Positions 17,119 to 26,977 of a stretch of 64,000 nucleotides of DNA are shown here, in pieces. The DNA comes from JACMLD01 sp038229695 (GTDB lineage Bacteria > Bacteroidota > Bacteroidia > Chitinophagales > Chitinophagaceae). The notes beneath the pieces were generated by a model. That model ran no database searches. It had not been told where the DNA came from and saw only the letters and a program-made list of their open reading frames with translations. Both the position numbers and the translations under genes were made by a program. Position 1 is the first letter of the stretch, and the number at the start of each line of letters is the position of its first letter. Location of the stretch: positions 1-64,000 of the forward strand of contig JBBROE010000004.1 of the NCBI GenBank assembly GCA_038229695.1, read 5' to 3'.

Positions 17119-18114
17119 ATGGCGGAAAATGTAACAAAAAAGCCCGGGAAGGGTAAACCAATTCGCTTTCCCATCAGGCACGTAGTCATCATCTTCAAGG
17201 AAAATCACGGGTTTGATAATTATTTCGGCACCTTTCCGGGTTGTGACGGAGATAGTGGCCTGCCCCATCTTCCTGACCCGCCGCTCATCGACCCGGTTCA
17301 CACCCATGAAGCCTGGCTGAAGCGAAATGTAAATCCAGTTAAAGGACAGTACCAGAAAAAAGACATACCCGGTTATTTTTCGCTCGCCAACCAGTTTACC
17401 TTGTGCGACAGGTATTTTACGGATGTTGCCGGCCCCTCCACGCCTAATCACCTGATGGCTATTGCCGCCGATTCCCCCATCATCAATAACCCACATCATG
17501 CCGACCCGGCAGCTTTTCAGCCTCCTTTCGACATTCCTTCCCTGCCTGAATCGCTTCAGAAAGCCGGCCTGGAATGGAAAAATTACGGCGGCTATGCATT
17601 CGACTATATTACAAAACTGAAAGGCAACAACAGAAGCGTATTGGCAGGCCAGTTCGAAATCGACGCTGCTGCCGGAAAGCTGCCCGAGGTCTCGTGGGTT
17701 TACGGCCCCAAAAATCTAAGTGAGCACCCTACAGAAAACGTAGCCGACGGTGACGCATGGAGCACCAGACAAATAAAAGCCATTGTCACCGGTGGTCTCT
17801 GGCCGTCAACAGCCATTTTTATTACCTGGGATGACTGGGGAGGATGGTATGATCATGTTGCTCCCCCTGAAACAGAAAAATGGAAAGACGGTACCCAGTT
17901 CCGGTACGGGAACCGTGTAGGATGTATCGTCGTCAGCCCGTTTGCCCGGAATGGCTTTATATCCAAAGTTCAGCATTCGCATGTAAGTCTGCTCAGGTTT
18001 TGCGAATCCGTTTTCCATATTCCTGCCATCAATGACCGGGATGGGAAAAGCAGTGATATGATGGACTGCTTCGATTTCGAAAAGCCACCTTCCGCCCCAC
18101 CGGTCTTTATTTGA
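17119..18114 (+). CDS. Phospholipase C/acid phosphatase-type phosphoesterase
   Basis: A 331-residue member of the phosphoesterase family that includes bacterial non-specific phospholipase C and AcpA. The metal-site region HVVIIFKENHGFDNYFG sits near residue 25, followed by FTDVAGPSTPNHL and WDDWGGWYDHVAPP, with SPFARNGFISKVQHSHVS close to the C terminus. It is shorter than typical secreted phospholipase C (about 500 residues or more), lacks the C-terminal DUF756 repeats and shows no signal peptide or Tat motif, so it may be cytoplasmic or use another export signal. Substrates are probably phosphomonoesters or phospholipid headgroups. It stands alone, with no operon partner. Confidence 0.85.
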   Translation: MAENVTKKPGKGKPIRFPIRHVVIIFKENHGFDNYFGTFPGCDGDSGLPHLPDPPLIDPVHTHEAWLKRNVNPVKGQYQKKDIPGYFSLANQFTLCDRYFTDVAGPSTPNHLMAIAADSPIINNPHHADPAAFQPPFDIPSLPESLQKAGLEWKNYGGYAFDYITKLKGNNRSVLAGQFEIDAAAGKLPEVSWVYGPKNLSEHPTENVADGDAWSTRQIKAIVTGGLWPSTAIFITWDDWGGWYDHVAPPETEKWKDGTQFRYGNRVGCIVVSPFARNGFISKVQHSHVSLLRFCESVFHIPAINDRDGKSSDMMDCFDFEKPPSAPPVFI

Positions 18115-18312
18115 GTAATTGGACGGTAGTGACTCTGCCATACCCAGGTGCTTATTTGAATTGGATAGTTTTTCCTCTTAAAAATTGTTCTTTCAACGTG
18201 GTCATAATTCCCCTCACCTTGAAAGAGAAATAATTTATTACGCGTGAAAAAATATGGCACATAATTATATACTCCTTGGTCGAACTAATTTTTGTCCACC
18301 AGAAACAATTGT

Positions 18313-18533
18313 ATGCCACAGGCACATCACCAGAATGCCGCAGACCATCCTGAAGCGGCTGCTACACCCCACAAATCCGCCGCAGAAGCATCAGGGAAAG
18401 GAAATCATGATGATGCAGCGAGCCATGCTCAGTGGTACACGGACATGCGTCCAGGGCCAGTGAGCATGATCATAAAGCGTCTATCAAACATGCAGCAAAC
18501 ATTGGCACCATGAAAAATGAAAATATGGAGTGA
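18313..18533 (+). pseudogene. Frameshifted His-rich protein paralogue
   Basis: The first frame from ATG 18313 reads MPQAHHQNAADHPEAAATPHKSAAE...GNHDDAASHAQ. A one-base shift near 18435 moves the coding sense to another frame, HGHASRASEHDHKASIKHAA..., closing at 18531-18533. The joined product would be a relative of the 65-residue His-rich protein at 6968-7165. Several histidines of the family pattern are already changed to Pro or Ala/Ser. This is either a decayed copy or a sequencing error in an otherwise intact gene. Confidence 0.6.
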
Positions 18534-18831
18534 GCCGGACTGTTCTATGGACACACCGGCAGCAGGCACTTCCGGCGTTTTGGTAAGTACCGAACCGGAC
18601 AACAAGCGTTCAAAAGCCGTGTATGGATTAACGCCCGTTATACGCCTGATGAAACCTCTTTTTTTCAGGGCGGAATTTCCCCTAAATTACTGCGCCGCTT
18701 GCGGCATTGAGGCAGAAATCGTATCTGAAGTAAAGCACCTGTGAAAGGCGAATAAATACATGGCGGTTAGCGAAATGACTACGGCACGTACGAACAACAT
18801 CCCAAAAACGGCGAATTAAAGCATAGACTTC
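18534..18831. other. Intergenic, possible relic reading frame
   Basis: One plus-strand frame stays open for about 43 codons (includes GHTGSRHFRRFGKYRTGQQ) and then meets two stops. I do not recognise it and cannot support a gene. Confidence 0.3.
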
Positions 18832-20160
18832 ATGCAGCACCACAAAGTTTCGTCTGTAAGGATAAAGAAATTCTTTGCCACACTGGGGCCCGGGCTCATA
18901 ACCGGTGCCAGCGATGATGATCCTTCGGGCATTGCCACGTATTCCCAGGCAGGAGCAAAATTCGGATTTACCACTTTGTGGACCGCATTGATCACCTTTC
19001 CACTTATGGCGGCCATCCAGGAGATGTGCGCCAGGATCGGGTTAGTAACGTCAGTCGGGCTTACGACCACGCTAAAATCGCATTACCCTAAGTGGCTGTT
19101 ATACCTGATGCTGCTGTTCAGCGTGCCCGCCATCATCCTGAATATCGGGGCAGACATCGCAGGCATGGGAGCGGTAGCCCACTTGGTTATTCCCGCTGTG
19201 GCGCCCATGGCATTCAGCGTAATTTTTACGGTTACCCTCCTCGTCATCATCATCTACCTTCCTTATAAGAAGATTGTGGCGGTGCTTAAATACCTCTGTA
19301 TTTCCATCCTCCTGTATATAGCGGTGCCCTTTTTCACCCACCCCGATTGGCTGTCTGTACTTAAAAACGCCTTCATTCCCACTTTACAACTGAACCGCAA
19401 CTTCATCGAAATACTGGTGGCCATACTGGGGACAACAATTTCCCCCTATCTTTTTTTCTGGCAGGTTACGATGGAGGCAGAAGATGTAAAAACGTCCCGC
19501 CAATTAATTTTAGCACGCCGGCGGTTATTTAAAGGCCCTGAAGAAAAACGACAAAGCAGGGTGAAAGAGACGAATATGATTATCCTGCTCATCAGGAAGA
19601 TGCAGCTGGATGTCAACCTGGGCATGTTCCTCTCCAACTTCGTAATGTTTTTTATTATCCTGGCTACCGGCAGCGCCTTATTCAGCCACGGGATCACCCA
19701 AATCGATACAGTAGAACAGGCCGCCAAAGCACTGGCGCCGGTGGCTGGTAACGCCTCTTACCTGATTTTTAGCCTCGGCGTAATAGGTACCGGTTTCCTG
19801 GCCATACCGGTATTAAGCGGATCGCTTTCCTATATCGTGTCCGAAACCTTCGGCTGGAAAGGCACGCTGGACAAGCGTTTTACGCAGGCCAAACCATTCT
19901 ATGCAATAATTATTGCATCACTTTTTATCGGCCTCTTGATCAATTACATCGGTGTCAGTCCTATCAAGGCGCTCTATTACACGGCAGTCCTATATGGGTT
20001 GACCTCTCCTGTTTTGATTGCCATCGTCATGCATATTGCCAACAACAAAAAGATCATGAAGGTGAACACCAATGGAATCCTTTCCAATATACTTGGTACC
20101 ACCGCATTTATCCTGATGACTGTAGCAGCAATCGCGCTGCTCTATTTTATTTTTTCGTAA
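18832..20160 (+). CDS. Divergent Nramp-family divalent cation transporter
   Basis: A 442-residue LeuT-fold inner-membrane protein with about 11 hydrophobic segments. The TM1 region reads ATLGPGLITGASDDDPSGIATYSQAGAKFG (residues 16-45, DPSG at 30-33), where canonical Nramp has DPGN. The TM6 region reads ILGTTISPYLFFWQ (residues 198-210), where canonical Nramp has an A-x-x-M-P-H core whose Met binds transition metals. Both replacements suggest altered ion selectivity, possibly a hard ion such as magnesium as in Nramp-related magnesium transporters; this is inference. An unusual insertion around residues 222-255 (ARRRLFKGPEEKRQ) separates TM6 from TM7. A DUF1003 gene follows by 34 bp, probably in one transcript. 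Confidence 0.85.
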   Translation: MQHHKVSSVRIKKFFATLGPGLITGASDDDPSGIATYSQAGAKFGFTTLWTALITFPLMAAIQEMCARIGLVTSVGLTTTLKSHYPKWLLYLMLLFSVPAIILNIGADIAGMGAVAHLVIPAVAPMAFSVIFTVTLLVIIIYLPYKKIVAVLKYLCISILLYIAVPFFTHPDWLSVLKNAFIPTLQLNRNFIEILVAILGTTISPYLFFWQVTMEAEDVKTSRQLILARRRLFKGPEEKRQSRVKETNMIILLIRKMQLDVNLGMFLSNFVMFFIILATGSALFSHGITQIDTVEQAAKALAPVAGNASYLIFSLGVIGTGFLAIPVLSGSLSYIVSETFGWKGTLDKRFTQAKPFYAIIIASLFIGLLINYIGVSPIKALYYTAVLYGLTSPVLIAIVMHIANNKKIMKVNTNGILSNILGTTAFILMTVAAIALLYFIFS

Positions 20161-20194
20161 GTAAACACGATTCACCAATCACAATACCAATCAT

Positions 20195-20650
20195 ATGAAA
20201 GAGAAGGTTCCGATTGCGTTAGAGGAACTAAAAAAGAAGCGGCAGGCGATATTAAGGGAATCAGAAATAAAACAGCGGGAAAACAGCACCCTTGGCACCG
20301 CCGCACTTTGGATCACCGACCATGTTGGAACCATGGGGTTTTTCCTGGTTATCTTTATATGGACGGTTGGCTGGCTGGGGTGGAATGTGTTTGCACCGAA
20401 AAGCATCCGGTTTGATCCCTACCCCGGGTTCGTTCTCTGGTTATTCATGTCGAACATGATCCAGTTGTTCCTGATGCCGCTGATCATGCTCGGGCAGAAT
20501 ATCCAGGCCAGGCACGCAGAGATGAGATCGGTCACCGATTTGAAAATCAACGTGCAGGCGGCATTGGAAAATGAAATAATCCTGTTACACCTGGAAAACC
20601 AGAATGAAATAATGATGGAGCTGCTTAAAAATATCCGTAAGGAAATTTAA
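20195..20650 (+). CDS. DUF1003 family membrane protein
   Basis: A 151-residue predicted inner-membrane protein. A charged N-terminal helix is followed by two adjacent transmembrane segments (LWITDHVGTMGFFLVIFIW and YPGFVLWLFMSNMIQLFLM), then a helical cytoplasmic tail (NIQARHAEMRSVTDLKINVQAALENEI). TDHVGTMGF, the aromatic W-x-x-x-N turn and the PYPF-like FDPYPGF are the DUF1003 signature. The function is not established. Placement 34 bp behind a divergent Nramp transporter suggests an accessory role in cation uptake. Confidence 0.88.
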   Translation: MKEKVPIALEELKKKRQAILRESEIKQRENSTLGTAALWITDHVGTMGFFLVIFIWTVGWLGWNVFAPKSIRFDPYPGFVLWLFMSNMIQLFLMPLIMLGQNIQARHAEMRSVTDLKINVQAALENEIILLHLENQNEIMMELLKNIRKEI

Positions 20651-20740
20651 CAGGCTTCCCTGTCGCGCTGCCGGATGAATCACCGTAAATACGCAACCGG
20701 ATGGAAAGATTACCGCATCCCGGTCCAGCACCATGCCGGC

Positions 20741-21055
20741 CTAATGAGATTTCATCTTACCAATTATTGAATCCAGTGAACTTTTTAACTTCACAATGGC
20801 TCCCTGCAGCGCCTGCTCGTGATTACCGGCATTGGCACTAACGGCAATGGGCTGTTTACCCTCCATGCGCGCTTCCAGTACACACTTCTTGTCTTCCGGT
20901 CCTTTTTTATGCCCGTTTTCGTCAGACATATGCACTTCTACGCGGGTAATATAATCATTGAATCGTGCGAGTTCCTTTTCCAATTTCCCCGTAATGTCCG
21001 AGTTGAAGTTTTCGTGGACCGTAAAATTGTTATCGGTATTAATTAAAATGGTCAT
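20741..21055 (-). CDS. HPF/RaiA-family ribosome-associated protein
   Basis: A 104-residue short-form hibernation-factor-like protein: the start TILINTDNNFTVHENF, the helix KLEKELARFNDYITRVEVHMSDENG and the closing helix NHEQALQGAIVKLKSSLDSIIGK follow the beta-alpha-beta-beta-beta-alpha layout of the sigma-54 modulation/HPF domain. It would bind the small ribosomal subunit in stationary phase or stress. The long C-terminal dimerisation domain of long HPF is absent. It is a single gene with no operon neighbour. Divergence from the canonical basic patch means ribosome binding should be confirmed. Confidence 0.82.
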   Translation of the reverse strand: MTILINTDNNFTVHENFNSDITGKLEKELARFNDYITRVEVHMSDENGHKKGPEDKKCVLEARMEGKQPIAVSANAGNHEQALQGAIVKLKSSLDSIIGKMKSH

Positions 21056-21393
21056 GATAAAATAAAGGTATTTTAGATGCCTGCGATGAAATTTCGCAGT
21101 CGCTCATCAGGAAAGGCAACTGCCTTTTACAATGATTTCGGGGAATGCCGCGGAATTAACAAGATAGTCAGCGGGGACCGCGACAACCTGCATCATGCCT
21201 TTGCTCAAAGCTAATCAATTTATCGCGGTATCTGCTTTCCTCACCTGTAGTCTTGAGCAACCCGATTAACTGCCCGGATGGCCAGAGAAAATGGACTTCC
21301 TGTGATATAATGAAACAGGGCTAACCGAAGCTTGGCCTTGTTTCATCGAGCTGTACAGCAATGCCGACGGCCAAATTGGAAAAAATAGGAATG
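21056..21393. other. Intergenic region, nothing supported
   Basis: 338 bp between the HPF-like gene start and the end of the broken lipoprotein gene. No reading frame, terminator or repeat stands out. Confidence 0.4.
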
Positions 21394-22814
21394 TTACGGA
21401 TGGTGCTGGTTGCCGGTGCCGTTAAACTGGAAGGCCCCCATGTCTTTGCCCGGCAGCGTGATCTCTGTAGCCCCGTAAACCGGGTCAATCGGTACGGTCA
21501 CCAGCGGGTTGAACCCGACAAATCCCTTCCCTATCGCAGGTGAACCCGGCTGCAGCCTGAAGTCGTAATTACCGACAGCCTGTATAGCAAACAAGGGCAA
21601 ATTGCCCGGCACGGGTAGCGGGAAATTGTAAAATGATGGGTTATTCTTCCGTACAACCGGGGTGCCATCATAGCTGTCTCCATACTTATAGCCTGCCGGA
21701 AGAAAGCTGGTATAATCTGGGATGTCGCTTGACTGAGGCCGGCTCCAACCACCGGACAGCGCTGCATTGGTAGGATAAATCTGGTTGACTACAGCGAGCG
21801 AATCGCCGTATTCATAATTGTTGCCATAGCGGATGTTCGCCGTATCTGCTGCGGGGTTATTCAGTATCCGCAATCCAAACTTACAATTCACCATCAGATT
21901 GTTATACGCTATCCCCCGTGCACCTTCTTCAAAATTGATATTGGCGCCACGGCCCGACTGGATCTGGCGATAGCCACAGGCAATGAACGTATTGTTCCAC
22001 ATATTTATATTGGTTTGTACCGCCCCTACCGGCTGCCCTTTATTGGATGCCTTCTGACCATTGGTAGCCATCCCCACAAAAAGGTTGTACGCCATGTCAC
22101 CGGTGGTTCCGCCCTTGCAGTTCAGGCAATCTCCGCCATGCAGCCCACCTTTTTCGAACGTGTTTCGCATAAACGCAATCCTGCCGTTGGCCACCCGGAT
22201 GGGATCATCCACCCCGCCATACAACCAGCTGTCTTCCATTACGAAAACACCTTTTGAATTCTGGAATAGAATAGAAAAAGCCGTTCCCGCACTCTGGTTG
22301 ACGAACGCGCCCTGGCTAATCGTAAGGGCGGCCCCGCCAAATTCAACATGAGACCACTTCAGGACGAGCAACGCACAGGAGGGCGCGCAGTAAATGCCTG
22401 GCCAACCTCCGGAAAACGCCACATCCTTAGACGGATCCTGGTTCGGTGCATCGGTTTTTAGTTTCTGCAAACTGTCCACCGTAATCCAAACCGGTGCAGC
22501 CTGTGTACCAAGGCTGATAAGCGATCCCTGCACAAATATTCCTGAATGATTGGTAACATTGATGTGTACGCCTGGCTGAATCATCAGGGTATCGCCGGCG
22601 TTGATGACCACACGCAACCAATTGTATACGTTTTCCCGGAAAGCATCGTACCCTTAATACTTTTGCAAAGCGGCGCTGCGTCGCTGATGGGTTGTGCCGC
22701 CTGTACCACCGGCACGGCTAAATCTAATTTCTCTACGGCCCATTTTTTACAACCATTGAGGAAGGAGCTGGCAACTGAAACAATAAGCAGGGTATAAAAA
22801 GAAAACTTTTTCAT
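21394..22814 (-). pseudogene. Frameshifted beta-helix lipoprotein
   Basis: The 5' part from ATG 22814 gives a lipoprotein signal (SFLNGC, Cys near residue 22) and proceeds to CKSIKGTMLSGKTYTIG. It then runs into out-of-frame residues and a stop at about 22584. The downstream frame (from about 22617) resumes with VVINAGDTLMIQPGVHI, the expected continuation, and runs about 400 codons through a right-handed parallel beta-helix-like domain (many G-x-N-x-x-x and W-x-N-x-F units). One inserted or lost base near 22610-22620 separates the halves. The gene follows the TonB-dependent receptor by 24 bp, so it is probably its surface-exposed lipoprotein partner. The function is unknown and both genes are damaged. 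Confidence 0.7.
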
Positions 22815-22838
22815 TATCGTTATGAATTATCGGATGGA

Positions 22839-25610
22839 TTAAAATTTATACCTGAAACCTGCCAGGGCGTTTACCTGGTAAATATCTTTACCTACGACGG
22901 TCTGCGCGCTGTACGTCTGGTCCGGGAATTTATTACCGGCCTGCGGGGCCTGCAGGATAACCGTTTTAGCAGCAGCATTGGTGAGGTTATTTACTTTCCC
23001 GTAGATCCCAAAATGATGGGAAATTGATTTTTCAAAGGAAAAGTCCAGCGTTCCATAACCCAACATCCAGTAATCCAGATTGTAATAGGGAGAAACCTGC
23101 GCGATGCGTTTCCCGGTGTACACGAAAGCGATCTGCACATCCAGCCCGATAGTGGGGTCTTTATACAGGAAAGAAAGGTTGCCGATGTTATCAGCCTGTC
23201 CCTGCAAAGGCCGTGTCTGGTCCACCACCTTGCTCGTGAATCCTGCTGTCGGACTTTGATAGAAATACAACTTGCTGGTGGTAACCCTTGATTTGGTGTA
23301 CGTATAATTCGCAGAGATACCAATCTTCCCGAAGAATTTAGTGACAACTGCCTCTATCCCAAAATTGTGTGCAGTACCAAAGTTCTCAGGCATAAAAAAC
23401 TGGGCACTGGGACCGCCATTCCTCACAATAGCGTATTCGATAGGGTTATCAATACGTTTGTAAAAAGCACCGATCAACAACTGGTCGGAACCGCCGGGAA
23501 ACAACTCATACCTCAAATCAAAATTATCTGCCCTGGAGTGTTTAAGACTGTCGTTGCCCTTGATATTAAAAAGCTCTCCGACGATTTGCGTGGGAATGAT
23601 CTCATAAAAATCGGGGCGAACGATAGACTTGAAATAAGAAAGACGGATGTTCTGTTTGTCAGTCAGCGCGTATTTCAAATGCACGCTGGGCAGCATGTCC
23701 GTGTACGATACGTTGCCTGCCCGCCCGGCAAAATTTTCCGGCATCACTGTCGAGAAAGATTGCAGGGTATGTTCTATCCGCGTACCGCCGAGCAATTGAA
23801 ATTTGTCTGAAAAATTCACCTTCAGCTGGACATAACCGGCAGAAACATTCTCGTAAGAAGAGTAGGTATTGGGATTGGCGGTGGTGATAGCACCTGTGCC
23901 GTTTGCGGCCGGACTGAATGCATAGTTCGCCGCATTAAAATTACTGTAGACCTGCGGCTGGCCATTAACCAATATCGGCTCGAGGTTATAATGATTAAAA
24001 TAATTGTCTCTTGACTTATGCCGGTACATCCCGCCAAAACTAAGCACCTGCTGCAGACTGCCGACCTTTGCTGTGTAGTCCATGTTGAGGTAGCCTGCCA
24101 GGTCCTGGTCGGTATTGTGCTGCCATTCCCGACTCATCTTCTGTACGATGTAGGAACCATCCCCCTTGCTCTGCCGGTCAAACTCCGCCATGTCCGGCAC
24201 ATTACTTTTTGCGAGCGCATAACTGCCTATCCAGTTTAATTGAAAATGATCGCTGATGGTATGATCACCCCGCAGCGTTGAATTATAAATACTCTGGCGT
24301 TGCAGGCGGCTGCGCAACAGGATATCGGTAATCTTGTTCAGGTACACCGAATCGATGGTGGACCTGGCCTGGAACTCATCCATGTGTATGTACATGTTAT
24401 AGAGTGCAATGCGGTTGCGGTTATTGAAAATATAATCGATTTTATTATGAAGTCCCCATCGTGTGGTTTGGGTTGAATATTTACGAACGTAGAGATCGCT
24501 GATGACCGATTGGTTGTCCTGCCCGTTAACCACCTGCGGCTGCGCATTGGGCACCAGGAAATCAGCATCGGATCCACGAAACATATTTTGGAATGATCCG
24601 GATACAATTATGCCGAGCTTCCTGTTCAACAGGCGCCCGCCGATCGTAATCCCTGCGACGGCGTTTATTGGGTGGTCAATATTTCGAAAGTTTAGATTGG
24701 CCCTGGAAAAATCGTTCTGCCCGGCCGCATAATTATTTCCGGACAATTCAGCAGGCGATTCGCTGCTGACAGCCCCATGGGGAAAGGAATTGAATGGCCT
24801 GGAGGATGAAAACAGGGCAGATAAACCCGCTCCCACATGCGCCGTTACTGAGAACCGCTCCGGGGCATTTTTCATGACCAGGTTCATGGTACCGCCAACC
24901 GCGTCAGCCTCCATAGCTGGCGTGAGGGCCTTTATCACTTCGAGCCTTTCAAGCATGTCTGAAGGAAACAGATCCATCGGCACATACCTGTACTTAGCAT
25001 CCGGGCTGGGGATTTTGACGCCATTGATAAGCGTATTGTTGTACCGTTCGTCCATTCCCCGGATGATCGCGTAACGGCCTTCACCGCTGGAACTTCGCTG
25101 AATAGCCACCCCTGAAATGCGTTGCAGTGCGTTGGCTACGGTTACATCCGGAAGTAACTGAATAGTTTTTGCCGACAAGATATTCTGTACCATGTCAGCA
25201 TTTTTTTCGTAGCCCCGTGCAGCTGCATCTGATTCGTGCCCGCCATTACCCGTCACGACCACTTCACTCAGCTGGTTTACTGTTATGGCAAGGAATACAT
25301 TTGCAGGCTTCGCCTCGGACTTATTTTCCACATCTACCGGGATGGCACCGGGGGAACTATACCCGGACTGGGTAATCACAATAACATAATGGCCTGGTGG
25401 CAAACTTCGGAAATGATAGGATCCGTCCAGTTAAACCAATGCCGCATACCGCGTCCCTTTCAATTGAACGGTGGTGCCAGGTAAAGGTTCCCCTGTCCTG
25501 CTGTCAAATACATATCCTTTTATTGATTGCGAATGAGCAACCATACCCCACGAAACGAAGACAACAAAAAATAAATTCCTGATGGAGGGAGAAGGCGCGA
25601 AAATCCTCAT
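22839..25610 (-). pseudogene. TonB-dependent receptor with in-frame stop
   Basis: The frame from ATG 25610 encodes a signal peptide (IRNLFFVVFVSWGMVAHSQS) and the first strands of a carboxypeptidase-regulatory-like domain (SIKGYVFDSRTGEPLPGT). Codon 60 is TAA (minus strand, 25433-25431). The same frame continues without shift (LDGSYHFRSLPPGHYVIVIT) into a plug (LPDVTVANALQRISGVAIQRSSSGEGRYAIIRG) and a 22-strand-type barrel ending GFRYKF, giving about 923 codons in all. Internal reinitiation would lose the signal peptide, so the receptor is probably dead unless the stop is suppressed or is a base error. A metallophosphoesterase gene lies upstream; a phosphorylated ligand is possible but unproven. 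Confidence 0.85.
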
Positions 25611-25678
25611 AAACGTAGCTTAGTTTGTGCAATGTTCCCTCCTTCTTCCCTGCCCACAAACGGCTTTTCGGATCTTAG

Positions 25679-25712
25679 CAATTTCTTCATCCTGAGATCA
25701 CAATTTCTTCAT
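25679..25712. promoter_or_regulatory. 12-bp direct repeat, 22-bp period, possible operator
   Basis: CAATTTCTTCAT occurs at 25679-25690 and again, identically, at 25701-25712, so the starts are 22 bp apart, two helical turns. On the coding strand of the receptor this is ATGAAGAAATTG twice, about 70-100 bp upstream of its ATG. Paired direct repeats with this period are the binding pattern of LytTR-type response regulators; PhoB-like factors also use 11-bp periods. The binder is unknown. Confidence 0.45.
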
Positions 25713-25759
25713 GTTGGGCAGGTCGCTTTAATATTATAAATTAATTAAAAATAGTAAGG

Positions 25760-26977
25760 TTACCGGAGAGACAGGGTAGTCACCTCACCCCAGGCGGGCT
25801 CCTTGTCGGGGTGAAGTGGATCGGCATTCCATAAACATACCCTGGCAGTAAGCTTGCCGGAGATAGTTTCGATAGTAATAACGTCGAAGGCCAGCAGCGT
25901 TTCCTCTTTAGCAGAATACTTGCCCTTCATGGGTGAATCGGCTCGGAAGCAGGGTAGGTTGATGTCATGATCGGGTCCCGTCCAGTTATAGAACTCGCTG
26001 AAATTGGAATGGCCGTGGAAATAGGCTTTTATATTGGGATGCCGCCGGATAAAGCAGGCAAATCCCCGTTGTTCATCAAGGGCAGAATCAGTCACCAGCT
26101 TGCCGTCCCTGAACTGCTCAGGAAGCAGGTTTTCAAATTTGTCAGCGGGGTTAATGTCGTGTGTTCCATTGGGGTTGGTAAAGAATCGCGCTTCCACGTC
26201 AGGAACCGAATGAGCAAATAACAATACTGGTGTCTTGGAATCGACGCCTGCCAGGTCCCGTTCCATCCATGCCTGTTCACTGGAATCGGGCCAGAGATTA
26301 AGGAAGACAAGATGTATTCCGCCAAGGGTAAACGCGTAATGAATTTTGCCTGATGAATACCTGTAGTTTTCCCGGCTCAACGGAGATACCGGATGCATTT
26401 CCAGGTTATACAGCCCTGACATGGCAGTAGCATCCCTTTCCGGGTTCATTGGTTTGCGGTAACCGATGGCATTACTCACGTCATGATTACCCGGGGTCAG
26501 CAACAGCCGGATTCGTGAACGGCCATCCGGTGCCTTCAACTGCAATAAGCCCTGGTAGTCACCTATAAATTGCTTCCAGGATGCCGCGGCGGGCTGTATT
26601 CCGTCTTCCTCACGATTGGCAATATCCCCTGTGATCACCAGGGCGCTGAGATCCCCGACCGGTTTTGACGACCGTACACCCCCATCGGCCGGAAACCTCA
26701 AAGCGGGCAGCCGGTTCATCACCCGGATCATCGCTGCATTCACGTCGGCAGCGGAGACGTTCTGTGCGCCACGAAAGATTTTTTTTGTCAATCCAAAATG
26801 AACATCAGAAGTGAAAAGGAATTGTACGGTTTCGTTACCGACTGTCACCTGGCTGGCCGCCGACTGGCCGATAGACCAGGGGGCAAGTATCACCACTAAG
26901 GTAATGGTGCAAATAACTTTCAACCGGGCGTTAAACGTTCTGATCCTGGTTGTCATAGGCTGCCGTAGTTTGAGCAT
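25760..26977 (-). CDS. Exported metallophosphoesterase
   Basis: Calcineurin-like phosphoesterase of about 405 residues with an N-terminal signal sequence (VICTITLVVILAPWSIGQS). The metal-binding motifs appear in order: TSDVHFG, VITGDIAN, TPGNHDVSN, LLFAHSVPD and YFHGHSN, giving the DxH-GD-GNHD-H-GHxH/N layout of a dinuclear phosphoesterase. It is the last gene of a four-gene minus-strand run and its start lies inside the 3' end of the GH1 gene (47 bp overlap, or 26 bp if the second Met at 26956 is used), so translation is probably coupled. The substrate (phosphodiester, nucleotide or sugar phosphate) is not evident. Confidence 0.87.
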   Translation of the reverse strand: MLKLRQPMTTRIRTFNARLKVICTITLVVILAPWSIGQSAASQVTVGNETVQFLFTSDVHFGLTKKIFRGAQNVSAADVNAAMIRVMNRLPALRFPADGGVRSSKPVGDLSALVITGDIANREEDGIQPAAASWKQFIGDYQGLLQLKAPDGRSRIRLLLTPGNHDVSNAIGYRKPMNPERDATAMSGLYNLEMHPVSPLSRENYRYSSGKIHYAFTLGGIHLVFLNLWPDSSEQAWMERDLAGVDSKTPVLLFAHSVPDVEARFFTNPNGTHDINPADKFENLLPEQFRDGKLVTDSALDEQRGFACFIRRHPNIKAYFHGHSNFSEFYNWTGPDHDINLPCFRADSPMKGKYSAKEETLLAFDVITIETISGKLTARVCLWNADPLHPDKEPAWGEVTTLSLR

